Of a DNA stretch of 64,000 bases, positions 55,520 to 64,000 are shown piece after piece. The notes under the pieces are model-generated. The model was not told the DNA's origin and made no database searches. It saw only the letters and a program-made list of their open reading frames with translations. This stretch comes from Stipa capillata. Its lineage: Eukaryota; Streptophyta; Magnoliopsida; Poales; Poaceae. Within the stretch, counting starts at the first letter, position 1, and each line of letters starts with the position of its first letter. Where the stretch lies: NCBI GenBank assembly GCA_019208055.1, contig JAGXJF010004269.1:1-64000 (forward strand), in the 5' to 3' direction. The position numbers and the translations under genes are program-made.

Positions 55520-57337
55520 GTGTATGAGATGAGGTTTTGAGTTTCGGTTAGCTACAGCATTTTAACAGTTTAACTCGAAAAAAAAAGGGAAATTTACACT
55601 ACAATTTTTTGGCGGGATAGTGTTCATTGTTCTTTAGTGCTCCTGTATAGGATTGGATGTGTAAGTTTTGATAAATCATGACATTGATGTTTGAGGAAAG
55701 AAGGCAATAAATCTGTATTGGAGTGCTAAATTCAGTTTTTTTACTTTACTACTCTTGTCTTCAGTTTGTCCTCTTCATTGCTTCTGTTCAAACTATAGTC
55801 ATATTCTTGCCGATGAAATGAAATAGTGAACATGCTCAGTAAGAAGATACATCTGATTTTAGTCTGTACTTGACTTTTTTTTTAATTTTTGAAGCATATT
55901 TGATATTTCTTTATATTCTCAAAATACGTGTATTGTCATGATAAAATTTTGTCTATACTTTCTTACTTTGTACGTTTCTTGGTTTGCTCCACGGTTGCAC
56001 ATACCAACGAATTGTTTTGCGCTTTACTATGTATATCAGTCTAGCTGAATATTTGTGTAAGTCTGAAGCGTATGGATTGCAAAAGCATTCAATTGAATAG
56101 TGCCTCGATTTCATGCTTGAAAATATGTTTCTTTACTTGATGAAATAATAATGGAGGAGTGTTCCATAGTCCTGAATTATATAGAGGAAGAATCAGCTGG
56201 GGACAAGTACAATACAGCTCTCCGAGACAATATATCTCCGCAATTCCTTTTACCAGTTTCCAGTGTGACCTGGTATATTCCACCAATCAGCTAGGAAGTT
56301 CAACACCTGTATGCAGTGCGTGCTTCGTGTTCATCATGGGAAGTGCGCAGATTGCTGCACGGACTATTTAAGCAAAAAAGCAGTAATGATCCTTTACAGT
56401 TGGTTGTAAGTACCCAGGGAACATAGCTTCTTTCTCCGCTTCTATTGATCACGAGAAAATTAGGCTAGCGCCATCCCCAAACGGTGTTATATAGGAAAGT
56501 ACCATTGCAAAATGTGCGATCCATTTCCGTTGCAGACACAATGACATTTCTGCCGTCCATTAGTGCCAAGACTGTCAGAAGTGCTGCAAACCTCAAAACC
56601 GTGGTTTTGTAAAACTTCGCTTCAAAGAAAGTGTGGCTCGGAGAATCGTCTCTCGATAGGGCAGCGGAGTCGTGGGTATATGATTCCACTTATATCAAGT
56701 TTAATCATGTCTGAATTTACACACACGGAAATGCGTTTAAATAGGAACTATGTAAGACTCGTCGATTTATCTTTAGTCTCCATCAAAATTTAACGTGTAC
56801 GAAGGGATAGCACTCGCATGAATATGTGCATGTTGTATACGTATATAGTGGTGTATAAAAATGTATATGTCTCCTTAATAATAAAAAATAATAATAATGA
56901 GCAAATGTTGCTCTCTAAAGATAAATGGAAGAGAATCTTATGCCGCCGATGATGCGAACCGGGTTTCTGATCTTCATAACATAGGATTATGGATAACTAG
57001 CCCATGCAACCTGATGAATGACAATGTCAACCACCGTCTTTATTACGGGAACCTATGGCACTCAATTCATCCAATCACACACTTTGGCCATTTGTCACTC
57101 ACTAACATGGAGCAACGCGTTCAAGCAATTGGCAAGCGATCACAAGAACAATGGAGTAGCAAATTCAGAATAACTCAAAGTAGAAATCCAATTTGTCTAT
57201 GATAAGCTTAAGGAGTAAGAAACTAGGTAGTTATTTGGATTCTTCTTGATTTCTTGACCGTTTCTTCATTGTAAAACTCAAATTGGATATGACTTCTGTC
57301 AAAATATATAAATCTTTTTCTTGATCTACTTGAAGAG
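55520..57337. other. Intergenic DNA between GT61 and copia B
   Basis: GGCAATAAATCTG at 55705 may be the GT61 polyadenylation signal. The rest is AT-rich without supported genes. Short open frames (56159-56371, 56465-56689 minus, 56897-57202) have no recognisable domains. Confidence 0.5.
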
Positions 57338-58862
57338 TGAAAGTGCATCCAGTCCCAAGGAGTGTGGGAGGATGATTATTAGCCCCAAGGTTTGGTTTTG
57401 ATGGTTAATGGCAACCCTCACCTGTATCTAACGTTTACAATGAGTGTGAACAGGTGTTTAGATGAACAGGTGAACGATCAAGACAACATCTGAGTGATGA
57501 TGAGGCCTAAAAAGAGTAAGGAACCATGAAGGTCAGAAGGGCTAACTGAGCTAGTCTCCTGAGGCTTAGTTGCGAGGAAGCTGAGACTGTGCTCGAGGGC
57601 AAGCGAGGTGATGGTGGCTTGATGGAGTTCAAGGACCGTGACTGCAAGCTGGATAAGACCTGGAGGAGCTAGGAAGCTGGTGGATCTGCGTCAAGGGGTT
57701 CGCTGTGCGTCTTCAAGGGCTGTCGTCTTCAGATTGTTAGCTTGGAACCAGTGCCAAGGTTCTGAGCGAGCTAGTCAGTGGCAGTGGTGAGTCCATTGTC
57801 TTCCTGAATCAGTTTTAGGCTTGTAGTGATCCGGCCAGTGTTGTGCTCAGGTGCTGCCTGAGGCAACCGAGTCCACCTGAGTTTGGCATCTGAGACTCAG
57901 GTGGGTAGCTCAGCCGTGGCTAGTAGGTTACCTAGTGTATGTTAGCTGAGTCTCAGATAGGTGTGTCTGGTGGCTCTTTGTCTGACGTGGCATGAGGGCA
58001 ATGGCTAGCTGCTAGGGACCCTAATAGGGAACCTGGGGAGGTTTCGACCTTAACCTTTACCTCTACCATAGAAAGCACCCTGCTGTCGGAAGAAAGAGCT
58101 CTTAGTCTCCAAGAGAGTGTTACCTGCGTGCATCCATAGTGAGAAAGAGTTGCTTTGCATCCTGAGTGCTTCAGAACTGAGAGAGTTCGTGGTACTGGTT
58201 CCTCCAAGAGTTAGAGAGAGCTCTTGGAGTTCATCTGCTCCAAGACCGGGAAGTTGGAGCCGTTGGTGAGCAAGCCAAGTCTTGTGTGGCTGCCTCCAAG
58301 CGTTGTGAAGGTGATTTGGGTCTGCCTGTCTCGCTGCGGTGAGATCAAAAGGATTCCACACAAGATAAGTGAACGAGGAAAGAGCACGATTCAGTGCCGG
58401 TTGTGAAAGCAGCTTCCTCAACGGAGACGTACCACTTGCTTAAGTGGGAACTTCGGTAAAATAAACCCTTGTGTCTTCTTGCATACTTGTTTGGTTTGTG
58501 TTCACTTGTGTTGTCATACATTGTTCATTGTGTTTACTTGTGCTGATATTCATTGTTCACTCACTGATCCACACAACTGAGTTTCCCACCTGAGACTCAG
58601 TTGACACTTATAACAAGTTGTCTCCTTTACTTATTGCCTATCTGTTGCACCCAGCTGAGTCACTCACCTGAGACTCAGTTGGCACATAAGTGTCTTTGCT
58701 CTGCACTGATTGCATTTATCTGTGTTATCCATCTGAGAGTCAGTTGCCTGACTCAGTGCTTAGGTTTGGCCCATTTTCTTTAAGTAAAGCCAATTAGGTT
58801 TTAATTTTATAGAGCCGACCTATTCACCCCCCTCCCTCTAGTCGACTCCTGAGATCCTTTCA
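57338..58862 (+). repeat. 5' LTR of copia family B (1525 bp)
   Basis: It begins TGAAAGTGCATCC and ends GAGATCCTTTCA, giving TGAAAG/CTTTCA inverted ends like family A. The first 80 bases align with the A LTR start. Words of the CACCTGAGACTCAG type are dense at 57875-57965 and 58575-58765. The pre-terminal TATTCACCCCCCTCCCTCTA (58820-58840) matches the other copia LTRs here. Confidence 0.85.
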
Positions 58863-58864
58863 AG

Positions 58865-58876
58865 TGGTATCAGAGC
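58865..58876 (+). other. Primer-binding site of copia B
   Basis: TGGTATCAGAGC, complementary to initiator tRNA-Met, two bases after the LTR end and about 40 bases before the gag ATG. Confidence 0.92.
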
Positions 58877-58914
58877 CTCGTTGCTCATATTGGCTTAACA
58901 GCCAGAGTTAAGGG

Positions 58915-61216
58915 ATGTCGAACTACGAGGGTAGAATTCCAATGTTTGATGGCACTAACTATGCTTTTTGGAAGCGAAAGATGCAAATGCACCTTACTGC
59001 ATTTGACCTAGATGTCTGGAACATTGTTGTGACAGGTCTTAAAGTGGAGAATGAGAGCACCCCTACTGATCAAGACAAGATCAACATCAAGAACAATGCT
59101 AGGGCTGCCAATGCTATCTATATGGGGCTGTAGGAACATGATTTCAACCGTGTCAGCACCTTTGATGCAGCCCATGATATCTGGAACACCCTTCAGGCCA
59201 TTCATGAAGGCAGTGATACCTTGAAGAGGTCCAAGAAGGATGTGTTAGAGCATGATCTTGACAACTTCCACTATCAACCTGGAGAGGACATCAACTCCAT
59301 CTTCACAAGGCTCACAATGATCACAAATCAGCTGAAGGCCCTTGGATCAACCAGAGTTGAAGATGAAGATGTGATCGAGAAGTTCCTTTTTGTCCTTCCC
59401 AAGCCCTATCATACTCTGCGTCTGATGATGAAGGAAAAGGACGGCTTCGACAGGATGAAGCCCACTGATGTGCTTGGTAGGATGCTTACTCATGAGATGG
59501 AGCTGAATCACTCTAAGAAGCATGCTGCTACTTCTGGCAAGAACAAGGACATAGCTCTCAACATAGTGGGCAGTCTCAAGGACTCCAGTGATGATGAAGA
59601 TTTGGATGAAGAGATGTCTACTAATGAAGAAACTGAACTTGCTATGCTCACTCGCAATTTCAGAAAGTTCTACAGAAGAAAGAAGTTCTCTGGTTTTGCT
59701 GAAAGATTCAAAGGGAAGAAGCAGCTCAACGACAAGAAATGTTTTGAGTGTGGTGACTCAGGACATTTCATTGCTGACTGCCCCCAAGAAGAGCAAGAAA
59801 CCAGAAGAGGGCAAGTACAAGAAGAAGGAGGTCATTGTCAAGAAAAAATACAAGGAAGGAAAGCCACCTACCTTCAGAAAGAAGAAGACATCTGCTGCCA
59901 GAGCATACGTGGGACAAGCTTGGGTCTCAGATGATTCAGAGTCTGAAGAAGAATAGAAGAGGAAACTGAGCTAACTGGGTTAGCCATCTGTGTCTCAGAT
60001 GGATCACTCAGTAGCCCAGCTGAGTCAGGCGATGGCTCAGTTAGGTCACTCAGTTGCACACCTGAGTCAGACTCTCTCTTCGACAAGGACGCCGATCCTT
60101 CATCTGCTGAGACTCCAGCCCTATGCCTTATGGCTAAAGGCAACAAGGTATTAACTGAGGATGACTTCCCTGATTATGTTCAGCTAATGGACATTCTTGA
60201 CAGGACAGAAAAACTTCTTCGAAAGAGAGAAAGGAAAACATCTCTCTCAGGGACAAACTAACTGATATGCAGGTGTCCCTTGATAATGCTCAAGATGCTA
60301 AAGCTGATCTTGATGAAGAAGTTACTTGCTGCAGGTGGCTCATGATAAGCTCAAGTTATCGCATGAGCTTCTGACTTCTGAGCATGATAAGCTTAAGAAA
60401 ACTCATTCAGCTTGCTCTATTGTTATTCCTGATGCTAATCCCCCTAATGTTGTAGAAACCTGCTTAAACTGTGCATCTCGCATCAATGCTATTACTTCCA
60501 GTACAGTGTTTGTTGCTGATTCACCCAGTGGATCAAGTACTTCAACTGCTACTAACTCTGTTGATGCAGCAAAGTTTAATGAGCTTAAGGAGGAGCATGA
60601 GGAGCTGAAAAGGCTCATGAGAATAGGCTTATGCAGTGCCAACATTGGCATGCAAAACTTTGCTAGACTCCAGTCCACCTTAGTTCTCAAGAACAATGGT
60701 AAAAGGGGACTTGGTTTCACTCCTGTGCTTGGCAAAGATAAATTGTCATATATTCCCCCTGCTGCCAACAAGAAATCTTTGAAGAACAACTTTGTTCCTC
60801 AAATGGGAAAATATGATGCTAACTCTCTTGTAGGAAATCACCGAAAAACAGGTGGTTATATGAGAATTCCCTTAATCCCTAGCTATGTGCTTAGAACTGG
60901 GAAGAATGGTAAGATTGAGGCAAAGTATGTTGGGCTTTGGAGTGAATACAAAAGAGTACCAAGTATTTGGGTATCAAAATCTGTAGTCACCTGTGTCTCA
61001 GGTGGCTCACTCAGGTGCAATGCAAATGTGCTAACCCTACCATCTGAGCTTGCAGGAGATAAGAATCTGAGAAAGATTCAGAGGTTTTCAAAGCTTTCCA
61101 AAGCTATATCTGCTAAGAACTCATCTGTTAAACTTATTTCTGCTATTGATGCTTATAGTATGAGACCTGCCAACTTGGGAACCAAGTCTGTTTGGGTTCC
61201 TAAGTCTAAGAACTAA
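58915..61216 (+). pseudogene. Copia B gag and gag tail, broken
   Basis: The ATG at 58915 opens MSNYEGRIPMFDGTNYAFWK. A TAG at 59131-59133 (for the Gln of GLQEHDF) is the first break. The core continues (DINSIFTRLTMITN, DEDVIEKFLFVLPKPYHTL), followed by the knuckle CFECGDSGHFIADC at about 59745. A frameshift near 59785 moves the basic tail to another frame (KKYKEGKPPTFRKKK, AYVGQAWVSDDSESEEE). A word-rich variable segment (59960-60080) and a coiled coil (60326 on: AHDKLKLSHELLTSEHDKLK) follow. 60326-61216 is open for 296 codons. Confidence 0.87.
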
Positions 61217-61254
61217 TCATGCAGGGCTCTGCCTCCAGTGGAACTAAATGAGTC

Positions 61255-62217
61255 ATGGACAGTGGCTGTACACAACACATGACTGGAGGCAAAGAGGAGT
61301 TCACTGATATAAGAAGAGACAACCTCCCTTGCAAGTATGTCAACTATGCTGATGATTCAAAAGGCAAGGTATTAGGCTGTGGTAAAATTGCTATCTCTCA
61401 GGAACACTCTCTTACTGAAGTAATGCTTGTTGAGTCTATCTCATATAACCTCTTATCTGTTTCTCAATTATGTGATGCTGGCATGAAAGTCACATTTTAT
61501 CCTAAAGAGGTTTATGTTCAGAAACTAACAGATGACTTACAAGTTTTCAAAGGCTATCGAGTAGATAAGCTATATCTTGTAGATTTTCAGGATCAGGAAG
61601 CAGCTGTGCCATGTTGCCTAATGGTCAAAGCTCAGTTAGGCTGGCTGTGGCACAGGCGGCTAGGTCATGTAGGGATGAGGCTGCTGAACAAACTCAGTAA
61701 AGAGGAGCATGTCCTAGGCCTAAAGCAGATCCAATTCAACAAGGACAAGCCATGCTGTGCTTGCCAAGCTGGAAAACAAGTTGGAAGCCCTCATCCACCC
61801 AAGAATATCATGACCACTACTTCTCCATTTGATCTCATACATATTGATTTGTTTGGTCCTACCACATATGAGAGTATTGGAGGTAACAAGTATGGTTTTG
61901 TTATTGTTGATGACTTGTCATGTTTCACTTGGGTATTTTTCTTGAAGGACAAGTCACAGGTGTACAAGAGGTTCAAGCATCTCATTGTCAGAGTCCAAAA
62001 TGAATGGAATATCAACCTGAAGGCAGTGAGAAGTGACAATGGGACAGAATTCAAGAACTCAAGAGTTGAAGCTTTCCTGAACAAGCATGGAATCAAGCAT
62101 GAGTTCTCTGGTCCCTATGCACCTCAGCAAGATGGAGTGGTGGAGAGGAAGAACAGAACCTTGATAGAGATGGCAAGAACACTACTAAGTGAATACAAGA
62201 CACCAGCAAGGTTTTAG
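61255..62217 (+). pseudogene. Copia B protease and integrase
   Basis: A 320-codon frame starts MDSGCTQHMTGG, the protease active site, and continues through VMLVESISYNLLSVSQLCDAG. The pre-integrase zinc finger follows (HRRLGHVGMRLL...CCACQAGKQVG). The integrase core has IHIDLFGPTT (first Asp), VRSDNGTEF (second Asp) and DGVVERKNRTLIEMARTLL (Glu). A TAG at 62215-62217 replaces the Trp codon of ARFWAEAVNTACH seen in family A. The C-terminal domain continues after it in the same frame to about 62410. Confidence 0.88.
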
Positions 62218-62488
62218 GCTGAGGCTGTCAATACTGCTTGCCACAACATCAACAGATTGTATCTTCATCCACTCCTGAAGAAAACACCTTATGAGTTGCT
62301 GACCAACAAGAAGCCAAATGTCTCGTACTTCAGAGTCTTTGGTTGTAAGTGTTACATTCTCAAGAAAGGCAAACGTCTTTCTAAATTTGAACCCAAATCT
62401 GATGAATGATTTTTATTGGGTACAGCACAGAATCTCACACTTACAGAGTCTTTAACACCAACACGAGGTTGTTGAAGAAGCTGTAGAT

Positions 62489-64000
62489 GTGACATTTGAT
62501 GAATCTAATGGCTCACAAGGTGGGCAAGTTGCTAATGATATTTCAGGGAGAGTAGATATTCTTCATAAGTCAACCAGTGAAGTTAAGCCTCAGCTGAGGA
62601 ACCAACTTCATCAGGTGTCTCTGAGCTACTTGACCCAGATGATGAGCAAGATGAAGTGCATGGCATTGAGTACGAGTATAACCCAGCCAATGATCAACTG
62701 GACTCAGAAGCCTCCATGCACCTAGCTATGTCTCAGGAAGAGCCAACTGAGTCACAGATACCCTCAGCTGACTCACCTCCAGCTGTGACTCAGGTGGCTG
62801 AACCCGAACCCCCTGTGATCAGCAGGCTGCAGAAGGATCACCCTGTAGACCAAATCATCGGTGAAATTAATAGGGGAGTGACTACTCGTTCTCGTACTGC
62901 TAATTTTGTGCTCACTATTCTTTTGTTTCCACCATTGAGCCCAAGAATGTAGGTCAAGCTCTATCTGATCCAGACTGGATTAATGCTATGCATGAAGAGC
63001 TGAACCAATTTAAGAGGAATGAAGTCTGGTCACTTGTTGAAAGACTCAAGGATCACAATGTCATAGGAACCAAGTGGGTGTTTCGCAACAAGCAAGACTC
63101 AGACGGTCAAATCGTGAGGAACAAGGCAAGGTTGGTTGCTCAAGGCTACACTCAAATAGAAGGCTTGGATTTTGGTGAAACTTTTGCACCTGTAGCTCGG
63201 CTTGAAGCTATCAGGATACTTCTAGCTTATGCAAACCATCACAACATCAAGCTTTATCAAATGGATGTCAAGAGTGCCTTCCTCCAAGGTAAGCTTGCTG
63301 AACTTGTGTATGTAGAACAGCCCCCGGTTTTGAGGATCCAAAGAGACCCCATCATGTATATGTGCTCCACAAGGCTTTGTATGGCCTTAAACAAGCCCCT
63401 CGTGCTTGGTATGACATTCTGAAGGAGTTTCTTATACATAATGGTTTCAAAATTGGGCTTGTTGACACTACACTCTTTACTAAAGTTAAGGGCAAGGATT
63501 TATTTATATGCCAAATTTATGTCAATGACATAATATTTAGTAGTACTAACCGTGTGCTAAGTGATGAGTTCAGCAAGATGATGATCAAAAGATTTGAGAT
63601 GTCCATGGTGGGAGAATTGAAGTTCTTTCTAGGGCTGCAGATTAGACAACTCAAGCAGGGAACCTTCATCTCCCAAGAGAAGTTTGCCAAGGACATCATC
63701 AAGAAGTTTGACATGGACAAAGCTAAGTCTATATCAACTCCCATGCAAACAAATGCTCATCTTGATCTAAACCAACAAGGTAAGTCTACTGATCAGAAAG
63801 AGTATAGGTCTATGATTGGTTCTCTGCTATATCTATGTGCATCTAGACCTGATATTATGTTGAGTGTTTGCATGTGTGCACGCTTTCAAGTTGATCCTAA
63901 AGATATTCATCGCACTGCTGTTCGTAGAATACTGAGATATTTAATTCATACCTCTAGGTTTGGTTTATGGTACCCTAAAGGTGCACCCTTTGAGCTAATT
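62489..64000 (+). pseudogene. Copia B reverse transcriptase and RNase H start
   Basis: A variable acidic linker (62489-62800) leads to LQKDHPVDQIIGEINRGVTT, then NVIGTKWVFRNKQDSDG, RNKARLVAQGYTQIEGLDFG and YQMDVKSAFLQGKL. The frame shifts near 62925 and near 63330. The catalytic box reads YVND at 63518-63529 in place of YVDD, which removes a metal-binding Asp. MVGELKFFLGLQIRQ, MIGSLLYLCASRPDI and the RNase H lead-in follow to the window edge. Confidence 0.87.

Larger units (their letters stand above)
57338..64000 (+). mobile_element. Ty1/copia element, family B, runs off the window
   Basis: LTR, PBS, gag, protease, integrase, RT and the start of RNase H follow in copia order on the plus strand. 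Gag, protease, integrase and RT are clearly related to family A (shared DSGCTQHMTGG, LIHIDLFGPTTYES and LQKDHPVDQIIG), but the copies are well diverged in DNA. Coding frames carry several stops, so this copy is inactive. The 3' LTR lies beyond the window. Confidence 0.9.

Noticed and set aside
1..64000. tRNA, rRNA or snoRNA genes
   Set aside because: No A/B-box pairs with a cloverleaf, rRNA blocks or C/D box pairs were recognised by eye. The tRNA-like strings found are retroelement primer sites.

Overview
The window reads as nuclear DNA of a flowering plant, most likely a grass. The reasons are spliced genes with GT-AG and GC-AG introns, Stowaway-type MITEs, Ty1/copia elements primed by initiator tRNA-Met, a Ty3/gypsy element of the putative gypsy-type transposon (Transposase_28) kind, a PIF/Harbinger element, and two host genes of families expanded in grasses (a class II diterpene synthase and a GT61 glycosyltransferase). 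Nothing prokaryotic or organellar was seen. The genus cannot be fixed from the sequence alone.

Layout. 1-12862 is a nest of LTR retrotransposons: a copia LTR end, a decayed gypsy pol (+), two copies of one copia family on the minus strand (family A below), and a gypsy LTR (-) inside the copia reverse transcriptase. 12863-19400 is GC-rich repeat country: a 96-bp tandem array, remnants of a gypsy gag-like ORF (-), a 141-bp tandem repeat, a GC-rich block, a long purine tract and a gypsy 3' LTR (+). 19740-31000 holds the main intact gene, a 15-exon copalyl diphosphate synthase (830 codons, DVDD motif, ent-type His/Asn pair), with a MITE and a 38-bp minisatellite in intron 2. 31000-41450 is mostly AT-rich intergenic DNA with a MITE, a large LTR-like block and a small broken coiled-coil gene. 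41449-45177 is a truncated copia element (family C). 47430-51358 is a complete PIF/Harbinger transposon with 23-bp terminal inverted repeats, a TAA target duplication, a Myb-like ORF1 and a transposase with one apparent single-base lesion. 51745-55519 is a seven-exon GT61 glycosyltransferase gene with an in-frame TGA and a -1 frameshift. 57338-64000 is a second, related copia element (family B, +) running off the window.

The host genes are unrelated in function. The synthase would make copalyl diphosphate in plastids for gibberellin or defence diterpenoids. The GT61 product would sit in the Golgi and decorate xylan. No kaurene-synthase-like or P450 partner gene is present, so no diterpenoid cluster can be claimed here.

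The most unusual signal is a short word scattered through LTRs, leader and coding regions of the related copia families. Family A carries CTGTGTCAC/GTGACACAG words. Family B carries CTGAGTCAC/CTGAGACTCAG words at corresponding places, as if every copy had changed together. A third LTR-like block (34740-36805) carries its own word set.
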